A stretch of 64,000 bases of DNA from Stereum hirsutum FP-91666 SS1 (GCF_000264905.1 NW_006763143.1:1539314-1603313), one strand, 5' to 3'. Positions 21,710-36,757 are shown, counted from the first letter of the stretch. Notes: generated by a model not told the origin, from the sequence alone. Made by a program: numbers and translations.

Positions 21710-22079
21710 TATACTGGTGTTCTGCCACCCCTCGAATGCAGGTCCCCCCTCACCCTATGAACTCGAACGTTTCTGTCTGCCCGTCTGTCTGCCCGTCGTC
21801 GTCTGTCTCTCTGACTCGTCAACTCCATCATCCGCCTCTCGTCGCCATCGCCCTTCGCTCTTTTTATTCCGCCTCCACTCACCTCGCCTCAATACCCTCA
21901 CTTCTCTCTTCTTCTGCTCTCTCCTTTCGTCTTATTTCTCAACTGCGTTTCGCCTTATCCTTAGGGAACTCGAAACCTCTCAAGACCCTACAGGTGTCCG
22001 CATATATTAATCGGGTGCATACATTGCTACTCTAATTCTCCTCCCATTTCCACTCGCTTGATCGGCCTCCGTTCTACCT

Positions 22080-23083
22080 CAGTAGACCGAGCGACCACGT
22101 CCCGATCCCCTCCTCCTCCAAGTAGTTCCGTACCTCCACAACGCCCAGTCTGCTGCCGCGCAGCCACCCCATATTCAAAATCTTCCTCGATATCTGGCCG
22201 ATGACGCTTTCGGTGCTGAGGAGGGTAATTATTGCGGATCTGTAGGACGCGACGATTAACGACCGAAGGGAGATATCAGTTGAGATGATGAGCGACGGAG
22301 GAGAGGCGGAAAGGGACAAAGGATAGGGGTAGGAGGGGAGAAGGACGGAAGGATGAATGATGGGACAGGATGGATACCAAAAGCGGCGCCACTCGTCACA
22401 CCAGAATTAAAACCGCTCAAGGTGGCAATGCTGGTAGAAGACAGAAAGAGAAAGACCGCACCGTTCGAACCAGTCCCCTTTACTCTCGAGTTCGATGAGG
22501 TCGTGAGAGGAGGATGCGGCGCTTGCGGAGGCGAGGCCGTGGAAGGAGGCGGTCATGTGTGAGGAACCGACTGAGCATATGTTCGATGGTAGTTAGTAAG
22601 ACAATGAGGCGAATGAATGCAGAAAAAATACAATGGGAATGGGGACGACGAATGAAGAGATAAAGGGGAAGGAGGAAGTGCAAACGCACGAGAGTTCAGA
22701 GATCGGTACCGTCCATGGCCTCGATCAGCTGTGTCTCGTGGAACGGAAAGACTTTGTTACGGACGATGAACAGCGGAGTTTGGCGTGTGTCCACAAAAAC
22801 TAGCATGTCACGTCCAACATTCGTTAAATAGCCCAACCACGACCAAAGGAAAAGAAAACGCACCCTTAATATCCCGCTAACTAAACGCTTGCCCATGACA
22901 TCTCACCACATCCTGCACCGCCGAATTCTGGGTCCTAAAATAATTGCCACTGAAACTCCACATCTTCTCCTCCCTAACGGGCGTCACGACGTGGGGCACG
23001 CAGCAAGCGACGTTGAGGCCGAGGGGCGGGTGGAAGGACTCGAGGAGGACGGATTGGGGGGTAGAATGACCGAAGAGTTCCAT
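22080..23083 (-). pseudogene. LURP-one-related (tubby C2-like) protein, probably broken
   Basis: Exon 1 starts MELFGHSTPQSVLLESFHPP and contains KMWSFSGNYF. It joins in phase 1, through an intron with TTAGCG and GCTAG borders, to FVDTRQTPLFIVRNKVFPF. A third exon reads GSSHMTAS...LIELESKGDWFER and a later segment VIGQISRKILNMG. This is the block order of the LURP-one-related beta-barrel family. Exon 2 hits a stop at MDGTDL* where the family continues with a VKK-type strand, and the final strand (normally a VTVAPGVD-type sequence) is not recognisable. The function of fungal members is poorly known. It could still be functional if splicing differs. Confidence 0.6.
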
Positions 23084-23209
23084 TGTGGTTTTGTGTGGTT
23101 GCGGGTGGGCGTTCGTGGATGGTATGAAAGGGTAGATAGCGAGGTTTATAGGGAGGAGGAAGGGGCGATGTTCAAAGCGTTCGAACTAAACGTCGAGCGC
23201 CAATCGTAA

Positions 23210-24480
23210 CACTGCGCCGTGCACACAGACTCTGAGCGTTTAGTGTGCGCATTGTTTGTTGACTGATTTGAAGGGGAAGAGCAGAAGCGAGCGAGAAGAA
23301 AGATGGTCGGAGGTTGGGACGACGCGATCTTGTCTCGTCGGAGGGGGGAGTTACAGCAGGGGGCAGCTCAATTCTACAATCTTGCTCGAGCTGCTTGAGC
23401 GACCCTCATATATTATATTGCGAGTGATATGAGATGGCTATGAGATGCCGGCAGACTTACCGTATTCGTACACGATCTATTTGCGACCTCGGTCAGTGTT
23501 CCTCTCATTGCTCTCCCAAGACTCGCTCGTTTTTGACGATTTTTGCTCGCTCATGCATACATTTTCCATGAGTATGCGATTGGGACATGACGAAGAGAGG
23601 GGAGGGAAAAGTCAGGATGGTCAGCGCAACCTGTGGCTTGGCTGCCGCCGGGCCCTGTGCGCGAAGCATCCCGGAGACCCAAATCCGGTAACGCAGCACG
23701 TCTGGTATATGAGCTCGATATGAGCGTATATGAGGGAGCTCGCGATGAGTTTGAGCAGGTTTTTAGAATTGAGCTGCCCCCAGAGGGGGATCGCACAGCG
23801 TCTGGCATAAATACATACGGTTGGAGTGTGCCCTCACCAAATTGCGCCATTTCGAAGGGCTCGGATCCGGGCCGGGTCTGGAACGAGAAGGGGAAACACG
23901 CGAGCGATAGCGGGTAGGAAAGTGCCTTATATAGAAGGTATCTGGCTTTTCCGACTCTAAGCAAAACCTGGTTCCTAAAGGACCAGGTATCGATATACGG
24001 TCTTGGTGCTACACTGAACTCCAGTGAGCATTCAAAGCCATAATGGCGAGACAATCACCTTCCATTTGACCAGCAAGGCGTGGGATGACCTCCAGTGTCC
24101 ATTACCGTAACAGGATGGGAATTCCCAGGGCCACCGGAGGTCATCGCTGCCCGGCGACATCATTTACGTTCGGCGAAGTCCATCATTGCGAGCCAATCTC
24201 AGATTTCTGGGATTTCTGTGATGTCAAACAGTATCTCGATATTCTTTGTCTTCAATATTAGCGAGTTTGGTTAACGGGAGCTAGTGCAAGCCCAGAGGTA
24301 TCGGTGACGCGAAATGGCGGGTAAGTAGTGCGCTCCAAAGTCACTCTATCGTGTGTGGGAGCGACATCGAGCGCAGATGAAGTTGACAGATGGGGGCGCT
24401 GCCATCCAGCCGTGAGTTACGAAATCATTTTTTTTGATTTCTTTCTCAACCCAGTCTCTATCACACCCCACTGTTCCACT
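23210..24480. other. Gene-poor stretch with short inverted repeats
   Basis: No protein-coding signal is supported. A short hairpin (ACCTGGT...ACCAGGT, 23967-23989) and a 10-bp inverted pair (GATGACCTCC near 24085 and GGAGGTCATC near 24136) are the only structures seen. Confidence 0.4.
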
Positions 24481-24969
24481 CAATGGCGCACGAACTACCC
24501 CTCTACGAACAACTCCAGAAGTTGCGTACCTATGAAAAATTGCAAACCTTGAATGGTATAACAAAGGCCCTTTCGAACGTCAGAAAAGCCGCAAGGGGAA
24601 AGATAGAGCGCGAGGTTGGGAAATATGGGTATACCTCAAAAGAAGGTGTGTGTTTCACTTTCGATTCGTGGCGCGTCGATGCGGGGCTGCTCTGAATCCG
24701 AGGTCTCAGCTTGGAGATGTTTTCCTACCGTGCCCCTCTGGGCATGTTATGCCGCTCAACTTTTATAAAGGGTCCATTACGACCATAAGAGTGTTATTCC
24801 GTTATCTTGGGGGGCGCTCAAAGAAATGCCGAATCTTTCACCTGTTCTGAATGGTTCAATTTGGCGAGAGCATTCTCCATGACGGGTTAACTGGCGATAG
24901 GGCTCATATAAAATCGTAATCCGAAGCACTCATACACATCCATGCATATCGTCTGTACGGCATCTTGGA

Positions 24970-27300
24970 ATGGTGTGTAAGACCATCGACGACGACGACG
25001 ACGATGACGAGCAGGCCTTGAACTCCGCTCGGCATCATCTCCAAGATGTGTTTCGTCTCGCATTTCTCCTTGGCCCGACTCGACGCGAATCGAGTCTGGC
25101 AGATAAGCGCGGCCTAACAAGTTCCTGGTATTTCCTGACTAAAGTAACCGCACCCGTATATGATGTAGGTTTGATCAGAGCGCTAGAAGAGCTCCAAAAA
25201 GCTTTCCACACTCCTCCGGTGAACACAACAACAGGCATGTCTTATTACCACTCCTTCCGTAGCATTCAGCCGCTCTATTCGTGCTCGACTTTGATCTCTC
25301 ATGTCTGACTGATTTTTGATCGTTATATCTCGTTCTCATCGCACGACATCGGTACTTCTGCACCGTCCTCTCAAACTGATTGAATAGATAAACCTCCTTC
25401 CTCCGGTAGCGCTCCTGTCCAGCTATCGGACAAGTCTGAGCCATCGGCTGCGGACCCAAAAGGTGTGTGTTCTCGTCCTATAAATGTTCTGAGAATACTA
25501 ACCCAGACAAAGAAAAAGAAAACCCCGTCGCCGACCATGAGAACCCCTCTGAGCCACGGTCCACCACCGATTACACTCCCATCGAGCTGTCAGATAGGTC
25601 TCAGGCCTTACTTGTAAAAGGTGTGTTCTCGTCCTATCAATTTCGTAATAGATCCTAACTAAAACATTCCTACTTATAGAAAATGAGCACCCCGTCGCCG
25701 CACCTGAAGAGGTCCATGAGGAGAACCTCTCTGAACCTCAGTCCACCATTGATCACAATCCCATCGAGTTGTCGGATAGGCCTAGGTCATCTCTTGTAAA
25801 AGGTGTGTTCTCGCCATGTGAAGCTTCTGATAGATCCTAACTAAGACACTCCCTCTGGGAAAAAAACGCAGACTTCTCTGAGGTCCAAGAAGAGTCCTAT
25901 CCTGACCAGACCGTATGGCGGTATTTCGATTTCGACGCCGATACTCCTCCACTACCCAATCAGCATCAACTTGCAGATCAGCCTCCTTCCGAAGATTTGC
26001 CTAAGAATACTGTTACACCCTCACCCTCACCTCAGAGCGCGCCCCTTACTAAACCTCCTGCCACCCTTGATATATTTACCCCGCTCTTGGGAAACCCTCA
26101 GTCCACATCCACGGACCAACAACGTATGTACTGTATCTTATAAAGCTCCTAATAGTTCTCAACTAAGATATTGCCAGTGGCAGAAAATGGGGACTTCGTC
26201 GCCACGCCTGAAGAAGGTCAAGAGGAGACCCGTCCTGGACGATCAGTCGAAAAATGTACGTCATATTACCATGTATACTGTGGGTCGCATAGCTCTAGTT
26301 CAGCTTGCACTGACGATCATTTTGTATACCCTCAACAGTTACTCCCGGGACTGTGGAAATGGACATCGATCCCGGGCCACCGCAAGCTGCACAGGGAAGC
26401 GGTGGGGTTTCCTACCTAGATCTGGATCACAATTACGATTATGCGAAGGACGACGAGAATATTCTCGACGCCGCCTCTTCTCCTGACGATGATCATGTGA
26501 ATATGGACATCGACGTTGATAATCCCGAACCACCGACTTCCTCCAATCCTGGCGCTGGGTACCTCGAGCCTAGTATCCGCCGCGACCATCTCCGGACAGG
26601 AAGACAAGTGACCACCTCCATCGCCCAGCCCCCGCCATCCAATGGTGGAAGAGTTCTCAAGGTCCCAACGGAAGTAGAGTTCGTCGACGAGACGGGTCGG
26701 GTCACTGTTATGGATTCAAGGCACGCAGAAGCTACCCGCTCAGATGTTCTCCAAAATATGTGTGCCCTGGAGAAAGGGCGGGACATCGCTCTGGCGGTGT
26801 TGCAGATAAAGGTCCGTGGGTAATCATTCTACACTCTACGATGAAACTCAAATCCCTTATTCCAGGGCACAAAAACCTTCGAGACCCGTTGCCTCAAGTG
26901 CATCAAGAGCGGAAAAGGCCGGAAGAAGGAGAAAGGTAACTCTGACGCCTTCGCAGATGACATCGACATCCTCGAGTGCGGATGCGGTGCGGATGCGGCG
27001 TTGATACACCTGTGGCTGAGAAAGCAAGCTTTAACGACCTCCTCAAGCCGAAGCCGCCCTCTCCCTGACTGGGATATGAAGTGGACGTTTACACACAACG
27101 GCCTCCCCTACGTCCAACACGCCATCGAGTCGACTTCGGGGTTGACTACCAGCAATTTGTTTGAGCCTAAGCCACAACAACTTGCTGCTACCGCGGACTG
27201 GGTCATAAAACAGCTCAAGGAGGAGGATAATTTGGGGGAAGATTGCAGAGCTGCTCTGAGACGGTTCAGAGACGACCTGGATAGGATGGACCTTGACTGA
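24970..27300 (+). CDS. Multi-exon gene with tandem duplicated exons and Cys-containing C-terminus
   Basis: The exon chain is 24970-25234, 25388-25462, 25507-25620, 25680-25802, 25872-26123, 26178-26255, 26339-26811 and 26866-27300. It gives about 604 residues with no stop; the first six junctions are all phase 1 and the last is phase 0. The first intron uses a GC donor (ACAG/GCATGT). The exons at 25388, 25507, 25680 and 26178 are diverged copies of one acidic unit (for example NPIELSDRP, TPIELSDRS, VQLSDKS). The middle is acidic and proline-rich. The C-terminus holds CLKC and CGC pairs about 32 residues apart, a possible zinc site, then a W-rich segment ending RFRDDLDRMDLD. A possible earlier exon is at 24483-24645 (MAHELPLYEQLQKL). 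I do not recognise the family; there is no signal peptide or membrane segment. Confidence 0.7.
25388..25802 (+). repeat. Tandem exon-intron duplication
   Basis: Successive exon ends read AAAAG followed by GTGTGTG(T)TCTCG, and the introns share the same 5' half and a TACTAAC or CCTAACTAA branch region. Exons 25507-25620 and 25680-25802 encode alignable proteins (CCCGTCGCC..., SEP(R/Q)ST, PIELSDR, LVKG). The unit is therefore an exon plus its downstream intron, duplicated at least twice. Confidence 0.75.
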
Positions 27301-28200
27301 TGACCACTTCAGTATCGCTGGTCGTCCTCACAGGGTGTAGCCAATCAATAGTTACATATTTCTCTTCGATTCACAGGCAGATTTTTGCTTCGCCTCTGTC
27401 CTTGTAGTGAAGATATTATTTGTACAAAATCTCTTTTTTCATATCAATACGACACGATTATGTTCTTGGGTGAGATTTGTCGATACGCATTTGATAGACA
27501 TATATACTGGCCAGATGTCGTGCTTCTGGCTGAAGTGGACAGGTCGTGAGTCGGATAGAGTGGATGAGTCACTGCGTTGAGCGGAAAGTGTTGAGCGTGG
27601 ATCGAAGGAGCTGATACGTGAGGGCCCTTTGTATCAGCGGCGGAGAGTGCGTGTCATAGACGCGCCGCGGATTCAGAGCTAGGTGGCCCTCAGGCAGGTT
27701 CCTACCCATCCATCCGGGAGAGGGTGCGGTAGACGGGGGGCAGCGAGGCACGGTGGGCCCTGTAAGATAAATACTGTAGTTTTTCGACCTACTGTTCGTC
27801 CCCTGTCCCCCGACCGCACCGAACCGAACACTTTTAGGGGGACTGTCCCCCCCTATGGGTCTTCCAACGAACAGGTAGGGGGGACACATCTGTAACTCAA
27901 TAAAATTCATAATCATAATAAATATTCACGAAAAATATTCAGATTGCATTCCACAGTATTTATATATAGAAAGTCCCAAATATATATCATCCCATCAAAA
28001 CAGCCCGTAATTGGAGAGAACCATTTCTATTTTTACAGGAAGCACGCGCGCAGACATGGTCCATGAACGACTGTCCATGTCTAAAGTATGACAGTAATCA
28101 ATCGGACGCAACACAGGTCCTCCGTCCGTCCTGTAGCTAAAAGACGCCAGGCCACAACAGTCGGCACACACATTCCGCCACACAAGTCAGAGCAGAAAAA
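27301..28200. other. Intergenic, AT-rich 3' flank
   Basis: No gene is seen. The stretch 27895-28000 is AT-rich with repeated ATAATAT-like words. Around 27785-27885 the words GTCCCCC and GGGGGGAC recur in both orientations near TGTTCG and CGAACA, hinting at a small decayed TIR element without clear borders. Confidence 0.35.
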
Positions 28201-28207
28201 TGATACT

Positions 28208-29404
28208 CACTACAACGGCCCTGAACAACTCCGCCGCATTCCTGACAATCCTACAGCTCACTCCGAACTCCGCACACCTCCTCTTCAATTCGGGAAGCGA
28301 CGGATGCTTCGCACCTTCCTTCTACAGCATCAACACCACATTACGCGGGCCATCCTCACCCAGAGTGGCCATCAACGGCCCCAACGACGAAGTCTCATCC
28401 ACACCGAGAGGAATGTCTTTCAAAGCGACGTCCTTTCTAGATATGAACGCCGTAGACCGCTCGATATTTGAGCTCTCCAACGAAGGACATTCCTTCGCCA
28501 GGGCCGTTGCCTCCGAAACCCCCTCAATTTCCCGGCGACTCAGAGTGCGAGTTCCTCAACTGGCTGCTTCATGACACGGAGAAGGCTGAAAGTCTCCGAT
28601 CGGTGCATGTCTTGTTTAGCGATTTGGCTGCGCTTGAGCATATCCTCACCGCGCACGGTTCGAAGCTTCAATCTCTTTCGTCAGACTCGAAAGCTTCAGC
28701 GCACACGGCTCTTCGGCGACAAACTGAGGCGGGTAGCCACAAAGCGAGAGGTTTTGGAGGCCGGGCCAGGCAGATATGAGCTGAGGGAGAGAAGTTGGTG
28801 GATCAGTTCGTGAAGCGGGGAGTGACGGTGCATGATGCAGAGCAGAGGATGAATAGCGTTTCCTCGTCGAACGTCGGCATTCGTTCTTCTGCCGGGCGAA
28901 ACTGAGAGTGGAGCCGTGTGTGTTTCGGAAGGCGGCGTGGGGAGAGTAGGCCGTGGAGCGTAAAGTCGATCCCTTTGAGGTTGAGGCACATTGTTGTGGT
29001 TAGGGAGAAGGAACGAGGAAGCAGACAGAAGGGCTGGGAGGGTTGATGGTTGCGCTGAGAGTCCGGACACACAACGCGACGACACAACCACGTTCGGTAC
29101 CTGGATCAACAACAATACAAAACGTGTTGGGTAAGCTGCGTGAACAAAGGCCGTTGTGGCGAAAGAGGAGAGTCTGGGCTGGAGAAGACCATGACTTATA
29201 GACAAGGGAGCAAGCGAGGAGGAGAGACGTGTCGGGTTCATAGGTCGGGGTGATGGATGCGAGTTCATCTATACTGAAGATAAGTTCGGCTGGAAGGGCG
29301 GCCAGACCGGCATTAGGCTTGGGTTTACAGAGCGCTGGAGAAGCAGGGGGTTCCCTCGCAAGCATCAGCTCGTATTTGGAAGCGCGCTGAACGATCTCCC
29401 ACAC
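28208..29404 (-). pseudogene. Second F-box gene, frameshifted and internally inverted
   Basis: The 5' part on the minus strand reads EIVQRASKYELML, GLAALPAELIFSIDELASI and LVYKSWSSPAQTLLFRH, an agaricomycete F-box module. It continues in changing frames through FDEETLF, RFTNWSTN, WPGLQNLSLCGYPPQ and CALKLSS. The expected next block (ECEFLNWLL...HGSKLQSL) lies on the opposite strand at about 28510-28683. The expected C-terminus (LKDIPLGVDE, KHPSLPELKRRC, FRAVV) resumes on the minus strand below 28500. The gene thus carries an in-place inversion plus several frameshifts and an in-frame stop after NVVLML. It is a decayed relative of F-box proteins of the SCF type, distinct in sequence from the one at 18-20 kb. 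Confidence 0.7.
28505..28683 (+). other. Inverted internal segment of the F-box pseudogene
   Basis: The plus strand here is open and reads GDSECEFLNWLLHD, LRSVHVLFSDLAALEHIL and TAHGSKLQSLS, a block that in this F-box family belongs between the CALKLSS and GVDE segments found on the minus strand on either side. The right breakpoint falls near 28683, where LQSLS on the plus strand meets CALKLSS on the minus strand. The left one is within about 20 bp of 28505. Confidence 0.65.
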
Positions 29405-31640
29405 CGATTTTGCAATCGTCTAGTTGTAGGGGCCGGGGCGTCGGAGCTGAGGTCGTCGTTGACTTGGAGGGCTTGCACATCGGCCCAGACAATGGGAGGT
29501 GACCGAAGAGCAGTTTTGTCTCGGCAGTGCGGAGGCCTTGGTCCAGTGAACGGGGAGTACCAACGTCCGGGTCGTCGACATTTACAAAGAAGAACATTAC
29601 AGGTATGTGGTCTTCTAGCATGGTAATCGAGAAGGGTTTCAGAGAACGTTGAGGGACAAAGACGAGAAGCTCGGAGGTCATGAGAAGATAAAGAACGACA
29701 TACCATCGACAACCTCCCCAACCTTCGGTGGTCTCAACTTCTCCTCACTAGTACTAACCAGCATTTTTCTCGAGTCACAGTCCTCCCCTTTCGCCTTGTC
29801 TCACGGTTTCGCCCGAGAACGACATGCTTGTTCGCGACGGCTAGGTAATCAACCTCCAGGCGTCATGTTATTGTCAGTATCGTTTGTGGAGGAGCAGAAG
29901 CGGGCAAGTAAGGTGGGTTTGGTGAGAAGCAAGAATGATAGAGTGAGGGTGGAAGATGTGTAAGGGGTGCGAGAGGCTGACGGGGAACGATCGACTAGAA
30001 TACCGTGTTGGTACTGAGTAAAGAAGGGTACACAGAAATCGTACCTTGAGCCGCGAGCTAGCATGCTCGTGAACATCGTTCACAAAATTCGGCCCATCGT
30101 GAGCGCGCGAGACAACTTGATCAGATCCAGGGTACACGGCGGGCGTAGCGGATTCAGCACGATGCGCGAGCGCGTGCGGAGCGCGAATGTGGGGGGAGGA
30201 GCTACAACGCACGTCACACAAGGACCCGAAAGGGTCAAGCAAGTGCACGCGCGTTCTACACTCGGGCGGGCTGAGAACTTGCCGGGATGGTCCATAACAA
30301 GTGGTCCATAACAAGATGGAGGTGAAGGGAGGGAAAAGGATGCAGGGACAGAAAGTTTGTCGATCAACGAGTAAACGAATAGAGCAGAACCAAAAAGAGC
30401 GAGAGATGCTGGCTCACTATAGTTCGGAGTAGGAGCCGCCAGCGTCATCGTGTGCTCGACTGTCACGTCGACGAGCGCAGGTGATGATCAGAGCGAGAAC
30501 GAGCGACGCTCAAGCTCGCTCAAGCACTGTCAGATAGGCGGCCGTCGACGCGTCGCGGTTTCCACAGGCATGTCGGAGGTGATGGAAAGGTCGGCGGATG
30601 GAGTATATAACTCAACATATCTCTTACGAAAGAGATAGGAGGCAGGTCCAAAAGAAAATGGGAGCGAAACGAAAAGAAACGAGACGAAATAGAGAGGAAC
30701 GTACCGGGGGCGAAAGAACCCGCATGCTCTCTGTATGCTCAGTTCTAGCTCCGCATATTGTGCCCTTCTTCCTATTTTACTTTCCTGACCTCCTTTCAGG
30801 AGTCTTGAAACGAAAGCCATGCACGTTGACAGGCGGGCAGGTGGGCGTACGGGTGTAGGCAGACGTGATCTAAGGTGGGTGTAAGCAGACGTGATTCAGG
30901 GACGGTGAGGCGTACTGATGATACGCACATGGGACGGAGACGAGACACATAGCGGCTTGATAAAGGCTAATGGAAGTACGGCGATATGGTAGATAGATGA
31001 ATTACGAGGAGAGTGCAAAGTTGAAGAGACCAAGGTGGCCAAGCAAAGCCAGCGGACGCCACACACGACAGTGTGAATTCTGCTCAAGACCCATGTCAGC
31101 ACCGGCTGTAATGCTGGTTACAGGACGGCCACGGACAGTATGGATGTGACCAGCGTTGTAGCAGTGAATTACAGAACGAGTGTAGCCCGAGAAATGACAG
31201 AATGCGCACAAGAGGTACAGATCGCGTACGTATGCTACATTCCGTGTGTGGCTTAGATTACAGCCGGATCGCAGAAGGCCGCAAACGCAGTGAGTATATG
31301 ATTAATTGGGGAAACTTACATCGGCTTAAGTTTCATGCGAGCAGCCACGGATATCTCTCAGATCAAGGCTAACGGATTCATCAACATAGACCTCGACATC
31401 GTACAGCATGCTAGCCATGGTCGAATAGCGTTGGAGTGGGGATTCGGAGAGGGTTGGGTGGCGAAAGCGCTGGAGCGCTCTAGGGTTAGGGCTTGAGTCA
31501 GCACTCCGTTAGCATCAGATCCACATCGCTCCACATCGAGGTCTTCGTTGACTCTGTGACTGGTCTGGCGTCTTGACTGTTTGGCTGGAGGCACGCCATT
31601 TTTTTCTCCGCGCGTCACTCCGATCTCATATGCAAACGGC
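29405..31640. other. Gene-poor stretch upstream of the F-box relic
   Basis: The part next to 29405 may include the promoter or a 5' exon of the F-box gene (TIAKSVWEIVQ continues the frame upstream of 29404). Farther on there is no recognisable gene. Direct repeats are seen at 30292-30315 (GTCCATAACAAGTG twice) and 30856-30897 (GCAGACGTGAT twice), and an imperfect hairpin at about 31100-31170. Confidence 0.4.
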
Positions 31641-31645
31641 TGTAG

Positions 31646-31776
31646 CACACCAGGCATCAACCTATCTTGGGCGGACCGATGAGCTTCCAAACAAAGTGGT
31701 CCTATCTTGTATTTGCGTTGGCCGCAAAAAGTCCATCGCCGGTCCGCCAGGTCGAAAGGAGTTGATGCCTGCTGTG
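31646..31776. mobile_element. TIR element, CACACCAGGCATTAAC family, short copy B
   Basis: Ends CACACCAGGCATCAAC (31646-31661) and its inverted partner (31761-31776) match 15 of 16, with an inner GGCGGACCG block also inverted. Only 131 bp long, it is a strongly deleted copy of the family represented at 12390-13102. It lies just upstream of where the CHD relic becomes recognisable. Confidence 0.7.
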
Positions 31777-31929
31777 CAGGATGTTCGTTAGTCTTTGCAT
31801 CTTCGTGTGAGATAGCAATGGGTGGTTTTTTGTTCCCGTTCTTTCTTTGTACTGTGGTAGTGATGGATGAGTGTGCGATGAGGATCTCAGGGGTATATTT
31901 CATCGAAGGAGGTACGTTAAAGGTTTTCG

Positions 31930-34953
<3,024 letters not shown>

Positions 34954-35733
34954 AGACGTCCAACATCATATCGCCCTGAGACCCGGTTGGCTTCATTCCA
35001 GTGAAGATAGCGTACAAAACTTCTTACATGGATTTCTGGTAGAGTAGGCATTTGGTACGCCGAAGATACGTCAGAGCTCATGCTTGAAGCTGCGTCTGAA
35101 TCGAGTCTTTGACGTTTGACCGAGAGAGAGTTGGTAGCGGGCGTTTGGGACGCAAACTGCATCGAGAAGGACACTCGCAAGGGGACGGGGGAGGAAGAGC
35201 ACAGTGCGTCACAAAGGACGTGGAATTCGTAGAGCTAGCAATAAAACAATAGCTATTGCATTCTTCAGTCTTCCGTATCGATGCGGGATCCCTATGACAC
35301 GCACCACGATCGTTGCCTGTTCTCGGCACTCGCGACTGAGACAAGGAACGTTGTTTGTTTTATGACACTCTGAATCAGGTTCGGGCTCGCGCAGAGACCC
35401 AATAAGAGATGGCAATTCCGCGAATACTAGACTGAGAGAACTGCGCGAGGCTGACTCTAATTCAGAAGATGAGAGTGTCAAGGACAGACGAGGTAGACGA
35501 ACAGTCAGCTGCAGACAGCTCGAATTTTGATCGTCCTCTTTCCATACGGCGCCACCGGAATTCCACGATGGCAGTGCCACATCCAGTAATTGTTGTGGCG
35601 CAGGATGGGACGGTGATGAGACACCACTCAGCTGTGTACATACTAATTCAGCAGTTACAATGGGTCCGGAACACGACAAGAAAAGATGCGGTAACAATAA
35701 GGTACAAGAGACTACATTATTTACGTTCATAAG

Positions 35734-36405
35734 TTACAGTCCACCAGAGTTCGCGAGTTCCCGCCGTTTCTGCTGCTGTAAAAGCCCGCGCAGTGACTGA
35801 ACTGTCTTCGTATGCTCTGGGTGGGCCTCCATTGCTTAGATCGCGTGGGATATAGTAGAAGGTCGGTCAGTCAAATTGTAGGGAGGGTAAGAATCTTTGA
35901 TCAAAACCTACCTCTTCGGCCCAGCGGCGTGGATGGGGCAGTCCTTCAGTAGGTGGAACTCACGACCGCCAACAGCACACCCTTCCTTCAAAGGGCCATT
36001 CTTTGCTTTCTTGGGGTGATTGGGTTCATCAGCGGTACTCGGCGCCACAGGATGCTTTATACCAGCCAGGCCTGCGCTCGAAGATGATGACACGTTCGGT
36101 GTAGCGGAAGGCAACTTAGACGCCGTTGAAGGTTTATTTCCGTTCAGAGCGTTCAGCGTCGACTGTTTAGAAACCGTTGGCTTCGAAGGCGTGGTTTTCG
36201 AGACGGGAGTCATCTGAGACTTCAAGGCATTGACTGAAGAGAACAATGGCTGTGGGCGGCCGGCAGCGGAAGAGCTTGACGCAGCAACATTCGACACGGT
36301 TCCATTGACTCCCTTCTGTACAGGTGCGCTAGCGCTAAGAGGACTTTGGTGATAGTGAGAGGCTCGCGTGTGTCGGAGAGAAAGTTCTCGCGCTGGCTGT
36401 GACAT
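35734..36405 (-). pseudogene. C-terminal zinc-knuckle tail of a CHD-type remodeller, on the opposite strand
   Basis: Exon 36405-35912 is serine/proline-rich and ends KEGCAVGGREFHLLKDCP, the knuckle found at the C-terminus of fungal CHD/Mi-2 proteins (normally C-x2-C). Here the second cysteine is glycine. After the intron the frame AMEAHPEHTKTVQSL, RGLLQQQKRRELANSGGL ends in a stop, matching the usual terminal helix. A stop codon stands just before AMEA and the expected AG acceptor upstream of SISHAI is missing. This would be the natural end of the gene at 31.9-34.95 kb, which runs the other way, so the tail is inverted relative to the body or comes from another copy. Confidence 0.6.
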
Positions 36406-36757
36406 CTGCCTTGTTCAATCAACGACCGATCCTCAATGTGTCGACTTTGGAGGTATGAATTCTTGCTTGCACTTCACTGTGCCTCCATGTATCTATGCTC
36501 ATAATCAATTCAATACTATCTGGAATATTCCTTCTCAGACTCAAATCGGTGATACCCTTTCAGACTCCAAAACCGATGACTGGGTCACTGCGTACAAGAT
36601 GCGAGACAAGATGCGCTGTTCGCCTGATGCTCGCGACTCACTCACGGAACCTAAAGTCGTGACGCTTCCTCCTTCATCTGCTTACCGTAACTGATAAAAC
36701 TTCGTAGGAGACGCTCCTTCTCTTTCATAGTCATGTCGGCGCAGTGTAATTGCAACG

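Noticed and set aside
30850..30900. Short direct repeat around GCAGACGTGAT
   Set aside because: Only two copies and no associated structure; likely simple local duplication.
31358..31903. 181-codon minus-strand ORF
   Set aside because: It spans the 131-bp TIR element and includes its ends as codons; no family resemblance.
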